Assembly (NCBI GenBank): GCA_002478245.1
Contig: DLMW01000026.1
Coordinates: forward strand, 1-26,304
From: a bacterium UBP18_UBA7526
GTDB lineage: Bacteria; UBP18; UBA7526
Length of the DNA: 26,304 nucleotides
Reading direction: 5' to 3'
Under the pieces are notes generated by a model, which saw only the letters and a list, made by a program, of their open reading frames with translations, had not been told where the DNA came from and did not search any database. Positions 6,151 to 13,959 of this stretch are shown here, in pieces. The position numbers and the translations under genes were made by a program. Position 1 is the first letter of the stretch. Each line of letters starts with the position of its first letter.

Positions 6151-7664
6151 TATCTTCTTCTGTAGATTAAACGATTCAGGGCATTGAGATAGGCCTTGAC
6201 CGAGGCCTCAACGATATCTGTGGAAGCACCATGACCAGTGATGGTCTCTTTTCTGCTCTCTATCTTGACGATGACCTCTCCCAAGGCCTCCTTACCGCCG
6301 GTTACGCCCCTTAGAGCATAGTCCACTAACCTGCACTTTATCTTGGTAATCTTGTCTATGGCTTTATAGCAGGCATCCACCGGTCCATCACCCGTCGCCC
6401 TCTCCTCAAAGAGCTTCCCCTCTCTCTTTATTCTGATGCTTGCCTCTGGAGTAACCTTCGTCCCGCTTCTAACCTCCATATCCTCTAAGGTGAAGGTATC
6501 AGGAATCACATGGATCTCATCCTCAACGATGGCCTCCAGATCTCGATCGGTGACCTCCTTCTTCTTATCTGCCAATTCCTTAAATCTAACAAAGGCCTTA
6601 TTGAGATCCTCTTGAGAGAGCTCGGTATAGCCCAGTTCTTCCAGTCTCTTCCTGAAGGCATGCCTTCCCGAGTGCTTCCCTAAGACTAATTTGGTCTCTT
6701 TTATCCCTACAGATTGGGGAGTCATGATCTCATAGGTAATGGGCTTTGCCAATACCCCATGCTGATGGATCCCTGCCTCATGAGCAAAGGCATTGGCCCC
6801 CACGATGGCCTTGTTGGGTTGAACGGGAATCCCAGTGAGACTACTTACCAATCTTGAAGTCTTATAGATCTCCTTTGTCTTTATCCCGGTTACTTTATTA
6901 AAGATGTCTTTTCTGGTCCTCATGGCCATGACGATCTCCTCTAATGAGGCGTTCCCCGCTCTCTCTCCAATACCGTTTATGGTGCACTCCACCTGGGTAG
7001 CACCGTTCAAGATGGCGGATAGGGAGTTGGCTACTGCTAGGCCTAAGTCATTATGGCAGTGGACGCTAATTACCGCCTGGCCGATATTGGGAACCCCTTC
7101 TCTTATCCCTCTAATTAGCTTCCCGAATTCTACAGGAGTGGCATAGCCTACGGTATCCGGAATATTGACTGTCGTTGCTCCAGCAGCGATTACTGCTTCA
7201 ATTACCTGATGTAAGAATTTGGGCTCGGTCCTTGAGGCATCCTCTGGAGAGAATTCCACATCATCAGTAAGCTTCTTGGCATATTTTACCCCTTCTACAG
7301 CGAGCCTCAAGATCTCCTCCTTTGCCTTCTTCAGCTTATACTTCATGTGGATCTTTGAGGTGGCTAGGAAGACATGGATCCTGGGCTTTTGAGAATACTT
7401 CACCGCATCCCAGGCCCTCTTAATATCCTCCTTCGTTGCCCGTGCCAATCCAGCGATAATAGGACCTTTTACCTGTTGGGCAACGAGCTTTACTGCCTCA
7501 AAATCGCCAGGTGAAGAGATGGGGAAGCCGGCCTCAATGACATCCACCCCTAACTTAGCCAGCTGCCTTGCAATCTCCAACTTCTCCTGGATGTTCAGAC
7601 TCGCCCCTGGGGATTGCTCCCCATCCCTTAAGGTAGTGTCGAATATCAATATTTTCTCAACCAT
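6150..7664 (-). CDS. leuA: 2-isopropylmalate synthase
   Basis: Condenses acetyl-CoA with 2-ketoisovalerate, the first committed step of leucine synthesis. The protein has 504 residues, the normal length for the full bacterial enzyme. The N-terminal HMGL-like TIM barrel shows DTTLRDGEQSPG at residues 9-20, and the metal-binding HCHNDLGLAVANS and NGIGERAGNASLEE blocks. The C-terminal part (about 380-504), with VTGGKEALGEV and an ASTDIVEAS end, is the leucine-binding regulatory domain, so feedback inhibition is expected. The ATG at 7664 has AGGAG at 7672-7676, 7 nt upstream. It follows ilvC by 24 nt and its stop overlaps leuC. Confidence 0.95.
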   Translation of the reverse strand: MVEKILIFDTTLRDGEQSPGASLNIQEKLEIARQLAKLGVDVIEAGFPISSPGDFEAVKLVAQQVKGPIIAGLARATKEDIKRAWDAVKYSQKPRIHVFLATSKIHMKYKLKKAKEEILRLAVEGVKYAKKLTDDVEFSPEDASRTEPKFLHQVIEAVIAAGATTVNIPDTVGYATPVEFGKLIRGIREGVPNIGQAVISVHCHNDLGLAVANSLSAILNGATQVECTINGIGERAGNASLEEIVMAMRTRKDIFNKVTGIKTKEIYKTSRLVSSLTGIPVQPNKAIVGANAFAHEAGIHQHGVLAKPITYEIMTPQSVGIKETKLVLGKHSGRHAFRKRLEELGYTELSQEDLNKAFVRFKELADKKKEVTDRDLEAIVEDEIHVIPDTFTLEDMEVRSGTKVTPEASIRIKREGKLFEERATGDGPVDACYKAIDKITKIKCRLVDYALRGVTGGKEALGEVIVKIESRKETITGHGASTDIVEASVKAYLNALNRLIYRRR

Positions 7665-7681
7665 CTTTATTCTCCTTTCGA

Positions 7682-7698
7682 ACGCGAATTATTTGCGT
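7682..7698. repeat. Palindrome at the end of ilvC (copy 1 of 2)
   Basis: ACGCGAA-TTA-TTTGCGT, a 7-nt arm pair with one mismatch (G-T) and a 3-nt loop. The ilvC stop codon (7691-7689) is the loop, and the last ilvC codons (KRK) come from one arm. A near-identical copy lies at 9331-9347 after ilvB. Confidence 0.65.
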
Positions 7699-8684
7699 TT
7701 TATGAAGGGCATCATGGCCCGCAGTTCCTTTCCCACCTTTTCGATGAGAAGTCCTTTTTCCTTCTCCCTTAATTCATTGAACTTAGGATAACCTGCCTTA
7801 CACTCTGCCATCCATTCCCGGGCAAAGGAGCCATCCTTTACCTCAGATAGTATCTTCTTCATCTCATCCCGAACCGTCTGACTTATAACCCTTTTGCCTC
7901 TGGTCAGGTCGCCATACTCTGCGGTATCTGAGACCGAGTACCTCATCCAGGTCAAGCCCCCCTCATAGATGAGATCAGTGATGAGCTTAAGTTCATGAAG
8001 GCACTCAAAGTAGGCGACCTCTGGCTGGTATCCGGCCTCTACTAGGGTAGCAAAAGCGGCCTTGATGAGTTCGCTCACTCCGCCACAGAGGATGACCTGT
8101 TCCCCGAAGAGGTCGGTCTCCGTCTCTTCAGCGAAGGTGGTCTCCAGAACTCCTGCCCGGGTGCAACCGATCCCTTTAGCATAGGCCAAGGCGATCTCCT
8201 TTGCCCTTCCCGTATAATCCTGCTCGATAGCCACCAAGGCCGGGGTCCCCTCTCCTAGAGTGAACATCCTCCTTACCAAGTGCCCAGGTCCTTTGGGAGC
8301 AACCATGAAGACATCGATATTCTTAGGAGGAAGGATCTCTTTGAACCGGATGTTGAAGCCATGGCTAAAGGCCAGGGCATCCCCTTCCTCCAGGTTGGGC
8401 TCAATATCCTTCTTATAGACCTCTCCCTGGATGGTATCGGGTATCAGGATCTGGATGATGTCTGCTTCCTTTGAGGCTTGCGCACAAGAAACTGGTTTAA
8501 AACCATGCTCTACTGCTAGTTGATAGTTATCCGTTCCTTCTACTTCACTCACAATAATATCCAATCCCGAATCCCTCAGGTTCTGGGCCTGAGCATGGCC
8601 CTGAGAACCATAGCCAATAATGGCAATCCTTCTCCCCTTCAATACCTCTAAATTGGCATCCTTCTCATAATAAACTTTTGCCAT
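7689..8684 (-). CDS. ilvC: Ketol-acid reductoisomerase (class I), possibly NADH-preferring
   Basis: Isomerises and reduces acetolactate or acetohydroxybutyrate in valine/isoleucine synthesis. The protein has 331 residues, the class I length. The Rossmann motif GYGSQGHAQA is at residues 24-33. The Mg-binding ETDLFGEQ and YFECLHELKLI motifs are present. In the beta2-alphaB cofactor loop, the positions usually Arg48, Ser51, Lys52 and Ser53 in NADPH enzymes (GLREGSKSW) are Val48, Thr51, Asp52 and Asn53 (SEVEGTDNY). Loss of the phosphate-binding Arg and gain of acidic residues suggests NADH use (inference). The ATG at 8684 has GGGAGG 7 nt upstream. A MITE-like repeat separates it from ilvN. Confidence 0.95.
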   Translation of the reverse strand: MAKVYYEKDANLEVLKGRRIAIIGYGSQGHAQAQNLRDSGLDIIVSEVEGTDNYQLAVEHGFKPVSCAQASKEADIIQILIPDTIQGEVYKKDIEPNLEEGDALAFSHGFNIRFKEILPPKNIDVFMVAPKGPGHLVRRMFTLGEGTPALVAIEQDYTGRAKEIALAYAKGIGCTRAGVLETTFAEETETDLFGEQVILCGGVSELIKAAFATLVEAGYQPEVAYFECLHELKLITDLIYEGGLTWMRYSVSDTAEYGDLTRGKRVISQTVRDEMKKILSEVKDGSFAREWMAECKAGYPKFNELREKEKGLLIEKVGKELRAMMPFIKRK

Positions 8685-8706
8685 CTTTGCGCCTCCCTTT
8701 GGTCGG

Positions 8707-8821
8707 AGTGAACAGTAATAATTGGTTTATGGTGAAAAACGGTAAATCCCCTTAGAAAACTCAAAGAGGAGCACCCTTAATTAAAGATATATGCGAAGTA
8801 GGGATAGTAACGCTGTTCACT
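8707..8821. repeat. MITE-like repeat, short copy (copy B)
   Basis: Sits in the ilvN-ilvC gap. It is bounded by perfect 9-bp inverted ends, AGTGAACAG (8707-8715) and CTGTTCACT (8813-8821). Bases 8708-8813 align with 4641-4747 with about seven differences. It lacks the middle of copy A and so looks like an internal deletion derivative. Transcription of the operon must run through it; it contains no T-run terminator. Confidence 0.7.
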
Positions 8822-8833
8822 GTCTACCGTGTT

Positions 8834-9316
8834 TCACTTGCTACCCCTGGGTAGGGCGATCCTTCCGGTGCGGCTTAAGGTCTTTAGGCCCAGGGGTCGC
8901 AAAAGGTCTAAGATCGTCTTTATCCTATCCTCTTCTCCTACGATCTCGATGGTTATCGTCTTCTCACCCACATCTGCAATCCTGGCCTCAGGAAAGCTAT
9001 TGACAATCTGTAGGATCTGGGGTTTTGTTCCCTTTGTTAAAGAGACTTTGACTAATAATAGTTCTCTGGTAATGGGCTTCTCACCCACGAAGTCAGCGAC
9101 CTTGATGACGTCGATTAACTTATGGAGCTGTTTCGTTACCTGCTCCAGGATCCTATCATCTCCTTCAACCACTAAGGTCATCCTTGAGGTATCGGGGTTC
9201 TCTGTCTCACCCACTGCCAAACTCTCGATATTGAATCCCCGCGCACTGAATAGCCCAGAGATCCTTGCTAAGACCCCTGGCTTATTCTCTACCAGAACAT
9301 TAATGATATGCTTCAT
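8834..9316 (-). CDS. ilvN: Acetolactate synthase small (regulatory) subunit
   Basis: Regulatory partner of IlvB that binds valine and stimulates the catalytic subunit. The protein has 160 residues. An N-terminal ACT domain runs over residues 1-75, with the conserved start VLVENKPGVLARISGLFSAR and GFNIESLAVGETE. A C-terminal ALS_SS domain follows (RELLLVKVSL ... ITIEIVGEEDRIKTILDLLRP). The ATG is at 9316 with a GGAGGGGAG element just upstream. It lies 31 nt after ilvB, as expected for an ilvBN pair. It has full family length, with no sign of decay. Confidence 0.95.
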   Translation of the reverse strand: MKHIINVLVENKPGVLARISGLFSARGFNIESLAVGETENPDTSRMTLVVEGDDRILEQVTKQLHKLIDVIKVADFVGEKPITRELLLVKVSLTKGTKPQILQIVNSFPEARIADVGEKTITIEIVGEEDRIKTILDLLRPLGLKTLSRTGRIALPRGSK

Positions 9317-9330
9317 TTCTCCCCTCCGGG

Positions 9331-9347
9331 ACGCGAATTATTCGCGT
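9331..9347. repeat. Palindrome after ilvB (copy 2 of 2)
   Basis: Perfect inverted repeat ACGCGAA-TTA-TTCGCGT immediately after the ilvB stop codon. It is near-identical to 7682-7698. The short stem without a following U-run makes it a poor terminator; it could be an RNA-processing site or a mobile palindrome. Confidence 0.65.
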
Positions 9348-11021
9348 TTAAGCCAAGCCTCTGAGCATCTCAGTAAGTGGGGCTCCCGCAGGAACCATGG
9401 GGAAGACATTCTCTTCGGGCTCGATGAGAAAATCGAGAACCACCGGCTTATCGATAGAGATCGCTTTCTTCAAAGCAGGAACGACTTCTTCCTCCTTCTC
9501 CACCTTGATGCCCACTGCTCCGTAAGCCTCGGCCACCTTGACAAAGTCGGGATTCCCGGCCAGAGAGACGGCAGAGTATCTCTTCTTATAGAAGAGCTCC
9601 TGCCACTGTCTGACCAATCCCAGATAACCGTTGTTCATAATGGCTACCTTAACTGGTATCTTATTATGGACGCAGGTAGCCAGTTCCTGGATATTCATCT
9701 GAAAGGAACCATCCCCAGCAATATCAAAGACCATTCTGTCTGGACAGCCTACCTTAGCCCCGATGGAAGCGGGAAAGCCATAGCCCATGGTCCCCAATCC
9801 ACCAGAGGATAGGAAGGTCCGGGGCTTGGTATACTGATAGTACTGGGCAGCCCACATCTGGTTCTGACCCACCTCAGTAGCGATGATGGCCTCTCCCTTG
9901 GTCACCTCATAGATCTTCTCCACAACATACTGAGGCTTCAACTTTCCGTTCCTTTTATAGGTTAGGGGATGGTTCTTCTTCCATTCTCCAATCTGCTTCA
10001 GCCATCCAGATATCGCAGGCTTTTTGACGATCTTATTGAGCTCCCGCAAGACGTTCTTCACATCTCCCACAATGGGGATATCTACCTGGACATTCTTGGC
10101 AATGGCGCTGGGATCGATGTCGATATGAATGATCTTGGCCTCAGGAGCAAACTTATCCAAACTTCCCGTAACCCGATCATCGAAACGGGCGCCGATGGCG
10201 ATGATGAGATCACAGTCCATGATGGCGTAGTTGGCGTACTCTGTTCCGTGCATCCCCAGCATCCCTAAGGATAGGGGAGAGTTTTCAGGGAAAGCACCCA
10301 GGGCCATCAAGGTAGTGGCTACCGGGATACTCGTCTTCTCTACTAACTGGATGAGTTCCTTACTCGCCCCGGATATTATCACCCCTCCTCCGGCATAGAT
10401 AACAGGTCTGGTTGCCTTGGATATCATCTGGACGGCCTTCTTAATCTGTCCCGGATGGCCAAAGTAGGTGGGTTTATATCCGCGGATCTCAACCTCTCTA
10501 GGAAACTCGGCCTCCGTCTCTTTAATCTGGACATCCTTGGGAAGGTCAATCAATACTGGACCAGGACGACCGGTAGAAGCGATATGGAAGGCCTCCTTCA
10601 CTGTCCTTGCCAGGTCCTTAACATCCTTAACCAGGAAGTTATGCTTCGTGATCGGCCTGGTAATTCCTGTAACATCCGCCTCCTGGAAGGCATCGTTCCC
10701 TACCAGATAGGTGGGAACCTGACCAGTGATGGCCACAATGGGAATGGAGTCCATATGGGCAGTAGCGATGCCTGTAGTCAGGTTCGTCGCCCCTGGACCA
10801 GAGGTTGCCATGCAGACCCCTACCCTGCCTGTTGCCCGGGCATAGCCATCCGCCATATGGGCTGCTCCCTGCTCATGCCTGGTAAGGATAAACCTTATCG
10901 GGGCATCATAGAGGACATCGAATACCGGAAGGATGGCTCCTCCAGAGATACCGAATATTACCTCTACCTTCTCCCTTATCAGACTCTCGACTAAGATCTT
11001 GGCGCCGATCATCTTGGCCAT
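9348..11021 (-). CDS. ilvB: Acetolactate synthase large (catalytic) subunit
   Basis: ThDP-dependent synthase that makes acetolactate (valine/leucine) or acetohydroxybutyrate (isoleucine). From ATG 11021 it has 557 residues. A TTG at 11036 would add five, but the AGGAGG at 11027-11032 lies 5 nt from the ATG and would be inside the longer form. The catalytic Glu50 is in TRHEQGAAHMADGYAR. The ThDP/metal motif GDGSFQMNIQEL...NNGYLG is present, as is the FAD/ThDP middle domain (GARFDDRVTG). It heads the catalytic half of ilvBN and follows ilvD by 35 nt. Confidence 0.95.
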   Translation of the reverse strand: MAKMIGAKILVESLIREKVEVIFGISGGAILPVFDVLYDAPIRFILTRHEQGAAHMADGYARATGRVGVCMATSGPGATNLTTGIATAHMDSIPIVAITGQVPTYLVGNDAFQEADVTGITRPITKHNFLVKDVKDLARTVKEAFHIASTGRPGPVLIDLPKDVQIKETEAEFPREVEIRGYKPTYFGHPGQIKKAVQMISKATRPVIYAGGGVIISGASKELIQLVEKTSIPVATTLMALGAFPENSPLSLGMLGMHGTEYANYAIMDCDLIIAIGARFDDRVTGSLDKFAPEAKIIHIDIDPSAIAKNVQVDIPIVGDVKNVLRELNKIVKKPAISGWLKQIGEWKKNHPLTYKRNGKLKPQYVVEKIYEVTKGEAIIATEVGQNQMWAAQYYQYTKPRTFLSSGGLGTMGYGFPASIGAKVGCPDRMVFDIAGDGSFQMNIQELATCVHNKIPVKVAIMNNGYLGLVRQWQELFYKKRYSAVSLAGNPDFVKVAEAYGAVGIKVEKEEEVVPALKKAISIDKPVVLDFLIEPEENVFPMVPAGAPLTEMLRGLA

Positions 11022-11056
11022 TATTCCCTCCTCCAATAAAAAGTAACATTTTGCAT

Positions 11057-12715
11057 TTATTTAAGGATGGCTCCCTTATCTGCGGAACTTACCAACTGGG
11101 CATATCTGGCTAAATATCCCTTCTTAATCTTGGGCTCCGGAGCCCTCCATTGGGAAAGCCTTTCTCTTATCTCTTCTTCACTCAACTCTATATCTATTCT
11201 CTTATTGGGGATATCGATACTTATTAAGTCTCCGTCTTTGGCTATGGCTATCGGTCCTCCACTTGCTGCCTCGGGTGAGATATGACCAATGCAAGGACCC
11301 CTGGTTCCACCAGAGAACCTCCCATCTGTAATGAGGGCAACATCCTTCTCCAGGCCCATGCCGCAGACCGCGGAGGTGGGGGTGAGCATCTCCCTCATCC
11401 CTGGCCCCCCTTTGGGACCCTCATATCTAATGACGATTACCTCATCCTTCTTTATCCTTCCTCCCAAGATGGCTTCCACTGCTCCCTCTTCAGAATCGAA
11501 GACCCGCGCTTTCCCTCTATGCTTAAGCATCTCTTTAGAGACCGCCACCTGCTTAACCACCCCGCCATCTGGAGCCAGGTTTCCTCTCAATATTGCGATC
11601 CCTCCCTCTCTATGAAGGGGGTTTTCAAGGCTTTTTATGATCTCCTTTCTCTTTATCTCTGCTTCTTTGATATTCTCCCCTATTCTACTCCCAGTAACGG
11701 TCAACTCATTGAGGTTCAGAAGGTTCTTTTTTGCTAACTCGTTCATAAGAGCCGGTATCCCTCCTGCCTCATCCAGGTCCTGCATATGATATTTCCCAGA
11801 AGGAGCAACATCACATAAATGAGGAGTACGGGCACTAATCTGGTTAAAGAGTTCCAAATCCAGTTCTATTCCGCACTCCTGAGCAATGGCCGGAAGGTGC
11901 AAGACAGTATTTGAGGAACAGCCCAGGGCCATATCAACAGTAATGGCATTCTCAAAGGCTTTTCTAGTCATGATCTGTGAGGGTCTGATATCTTCTTTGA
12001 CGAGTTCCAGGATTCTTTTCCCAGCGAGTCTCGCCAGTTCCCTTCTCTTCAGAGAGACGGCCAGAATAGTCCCATTCCCAGGAAGAGCCATACCCAAGGC
12101 CTCGGAGAGGCAGTTCATGCTGTTGGCGGTAAATATCCCCGCACAGCATCCCTCTCCCGGACAGGCAAGGTCTTCTAACTCCTTCAACTCTTCCTCAGTC
12201 ATCTTGCCGATGGCTACTTTACCTACCCCCTCAAAGACATCTATGAGGTCCACATCCTCCCCCCTGTACTTACCAGCGAGCATCGGGCCACCCGAGACGA
12301 TTAGGGAGGGGATATTTAATCGGGCAGCAGCCATGAGCATCCCCGGGGTGATCTTATCACAGTTAGTGAGTAGTACTAATCCATCGAAGGGATGGGCTTG
12401 AGCCATGCTCTCTATGGAATCAGCGATGAGCTCCCGGGAGGCAAGAGAGTACTTCATCCCCGGGTGGTTCATGGCGATGCCATCGCAGATCCCAATGGTT
12501 CCAAACTCCAAGGGTGTTCCCCCAGCCTCCCTTACCCCTCTCTCTATCTCCTTGGCCAACTCATCGAGATGGATGTGGCCCGGGACGATCTCATTGGCTG
12601 AATTGGCGATGCCGATAATGGGTTGGGCGATGTCTTTATCCTTCAAGCCCAGGGCCTTCATGAGGGACCTGTGGGGCGCCTTCTCATACCCTTTCTTCAT
12701 GATATCGCTTCTCAT
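11057..12715 (-). CDS. ilvD: Dihydroxy-acid dehydratase
   Basis: Fe-S dehydratase that makes 2-ketoisovalerate and 2-keto-3-methylvalerate. The protein has 552 residues, the usual length. The start MRSDIMKKGYEKAPHRSL matches the family, supporting the ATG at 12715 over Met6. Conserved blocks are LLTNCDKITPGMLMAA, CPGEGCCAGIFTANSMNC, the metal-binding ITVDMALGCSSNTVLH, and the C-terminal ALITDGRFSGGTRG with the catalytic Ser. The cysteines do not let me decide between a 2Fe-2S and a 4Fe-4S type. The ribosome site is weak (GAGAG). It is the first gene of the ilv-leu operon, with a promoter about 23 nt before the start and no attenuator or T-box leader. Confidence 0.95.
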   Translation of the reverse strand: MRSDIMKKGYEKAPHRSLMKALGLKDKDIAQPIIGIANSANEIVPGHIHLDELAKEIERGVREAGGTPLEFGTIGICDGIAMNHPGMKYSLASRELIADSIESMAQAHPFDGLVLLTNCDKITPGMLMAAARLNIPSLIVSGGPMLAGKYRGEDVDLIDVFEGVGKVAIGKMTEEELKELEDLACPGEGCCAGIFTANSMNCLSEALGMALPGNGTILAVSLKRRELARLAGKRILELVKEDIRPSQIMTRKAFENAITVDMALGCSSNTVLHLPAIAQECGIELDLELFNQISARTPHLCDVAPSGKYHMQDLDEAGGIPALMNELAKKNLLNLNELTVTGSRIGENIKEAEIKRKEIIKSLENPLHREGGIAILRGNLAPDGGVVKQVAVSKEMLKHRGKARVFDSEEGAVEAILGGRIKKDEVIVIRYEGPKGGPGMREMLTPTSAVCGMGLEKDVALITDGRFSGGTRGPCIGHISPEAASGGPIAIAKDGDLISIDIPNKRIDIELSEEEIRERLSQWRAPEPKIKKGYLARYAQLVSSADKGAILK

Positions 12716-12744
12716 CTCTTAGCTCTCAATTAGGATGATTATTC

Positions 12745-12773
12745 AGTATAGTCTATAAACCTTTTTTTGTCAA
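12745..12773 (-). promoter_or_regulatory. Sigma70-type promoter for the ilv-leu operon
   Basis: -35 TTGACA (12773-12768) and -10 TATACT (12750-12745) are separated by exactly 17 nt on the minus strand, which is 11 of 12 consensus bases. It overlaps the last codons of rimI. Transcription would start near 12738, giving a leader of about 23 nt. That is too short for attenuation, so regulation would have to be by a repressor or by the enzymes themselves. Confidence 0.75.
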
Positions 12774-13217
12774 ATTTTTCTTCCCCATGATTAGGGCATC
12801 CTCACCTGTGTCGCTATAATATCCCCTTCGGATACCCCTGACCTCAAAGCCAAACTTCTTATACAAACTCTGAGCCGCTAAATTGGATGGCCTTACTTCT
12901 AAAGTAGCCTCTTTCGCCCCTTTTGATACTGCTAACTTCAGAAGGAACCTTATGAGCCTCTCCCCAATCTTCCTTTTCCGATAATCGGGATGGACCGCCA
13001 GGTTAGTGATATGTGCCTCATCGAATATGAGCCAGAATCCGGCATAGCCCACCACCCTTCCTTCGCTCTTAGCAACTAAGAAGCGGGAAGAATCCCTCTG
13101 TCCTAGCTCTGTCAGGAAGGCCTCCCGCGACCAGGGGGAGGGAAAGGAGAGCTCCTCAATCTCCAGGATCTGGTCGATATCCTCTTTTCTCATGTCCTCA
13201 ATAGTAATGGGAATCAA
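12753..13217 (-). CDS. rimI: Ribosomal protein S18-alanine N-acetyltransferase-like GNAT protein
   Basis: GNAT-fold acetyltransferase of 154 residues. It begins ITIEDMRKEDIDQILEIEEL and contains FPSPWSREAF (typical of RimI), the acetyl-CoA site VHPDYRKRKIGERLI, and LEVRPSNLAAQSLYKKFGFE. The family acetylates the S18 N-terminal alanine, though RimI homologues beside tsaB may have other targets. The start is TTG at 13217, supported by GAGGAG (13223-13228) 5 nt upstream and overlapping the tsaB stop. The last codons also form the ilvD promoter. It follows tsaB, the usual context. Confidence 0.9.
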   Translation of the reverse strand: MIPITIEDMRKEDIDQILEIEELSFPSPWSREAFLTELGQRDSSRFLVAKSEGRVVGYAGFWLIFDEAHITNLAVHPDYRKRKIGERLIRFLLKLAVSKGAKEATLEVRPSNLAAQSLYKKFGFEVRGIRRGYYSDTGEDALIMGKKNLTKKGL

Positions 13218-13226
13218 GTTAGCTCC

Positions 13227-13904
13227 TCACTTCCCCACTGGCGCTCGAACATAAATAGGTCTTAAGGAAAGTAGCTCTGTCTTTCTACTTCTCTTTAGTT
13301 TCTTCAACCCCAACTCTGCGATGGATGAAGCATCCGGCAATCTCCGTGCCTTAGGAGCAAGGATTGCCCTCTTCCCTAATCTCTTCTTTATCAAATCCCC
13401 ATAGACCTCTATCCCATCCCCCAAAAAAACGATCCTTAACCCTTGACCCTTGACCCTTAACCCTATCTTCTTTAATAACTCACCTGGTTCACAAGCCATA
13501 TACCTGGTAAGTCTCTTTCCATTCTTATACAAAGCAGTATAGACCTCTCCCTTTCGCGCATCCAGAATGGGACAGACTAAATCCTGACAATTAAAGAGCT
13601 TGAAGGCCAGACCGTCCAAGGTTGGTATCCCAACAATTGGGATATTCAATCCCTGGGCCAATCCCTTGGCCGTAGCGATCCCAATGCGTAACCCAGTGAA
13701 GGAGCCTGGTCCCAGGGAGACGGCGATTCCATCCAGATCTTTAATGGTCAAAGAGGCATCCTTTAGTATCCTATCTATAGCAGGCATTAGCCTTGAGGTA
13801 TGGGTCTCTCTCAAGTTTAGAGTATATTCTGCGATCAACCCTTTCTCATTCATCAGAGCCACAGAGCCGGTCATAGTAGAGGTTTCAATCCCTAAGATTA
13901 GCAT
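13227..13904 (-). CDS. tsaB: tRNA threonylcarbamoyladenosine biosynthesis protein TsaB (with repeat insert)
   Basis: Partner of TsaD in making the t6A37 modification of ANN-decoding tRNAs. From ATG 13904 it has 225 residues; a TTG at 13910 would add two. It starts MLILGIETSTMTGSVAL with the ASKHA fold. The conserved ETHTSRLMPAID, SLGPGSFTGLRIGIATAKGL and DARKGEVYTALY blocks are present. At about residues 147-157 the peptide (IGLRVKGQGLR) is encoded by a heptanucleotide repeat at 13434-13464. This region is variable in the family, so function is probably kept. It lies between tsaE and rimI; tsaD is not in this window. Confidence 0.93.
   Translation of the reverse strand: MLILGIETSTMTGSVALMNEKGLIAEYTLNLRETHTSRLMPAIDRILKDASLTIKDLDGIAVSLGPGSFTGLRIGIATAKGLAQGLNIPIVGIPTLDGLAFKLFNCQDLVCPILDARKGEVYTALYKNGKRLTRYMACEPGELLKKIGLRVKGQGLRIVFLGDGIEVYGDLIKKRLGKRAILAPKARRLPDASSIAELGLKKLKRSRKTELLSLRPIYVRAPVGK
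13434..13464. repeat. Heptanucleotide tandem repeat (CCTTRAC) inside tsaB
   Basis: Four 7-mers, CCTTAAC, CCTTGAC, CCTTGAC and CCTTAAC, plus CCT. It encodes a basic glycine-rich peptide (LRVKGQGLR) and does not disturb the tsaB frame. It is a different unit from the repeat in leuC. Confidence 0.75.
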
Positions 13905-13959
13905 AGTCAAATCCGTCAGCCGGTCTGCCTGTTGAATAGAAAGGTAGCGGGGTTAGACC

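Noticed and set aside
8829..9812. A 327-codon plus-strand reading frame opposite ilvN/ilvB
   Set aside because: It is the antisense shadow of two well-conserved genes, has no recognisable motif, and crosses an operon junction.
11964..12149. Alternative minus-strand frame inside ilvD
   Set aside because: It lies entirely within ilvD in another frame, and the composition of the peptide is not protein-like.
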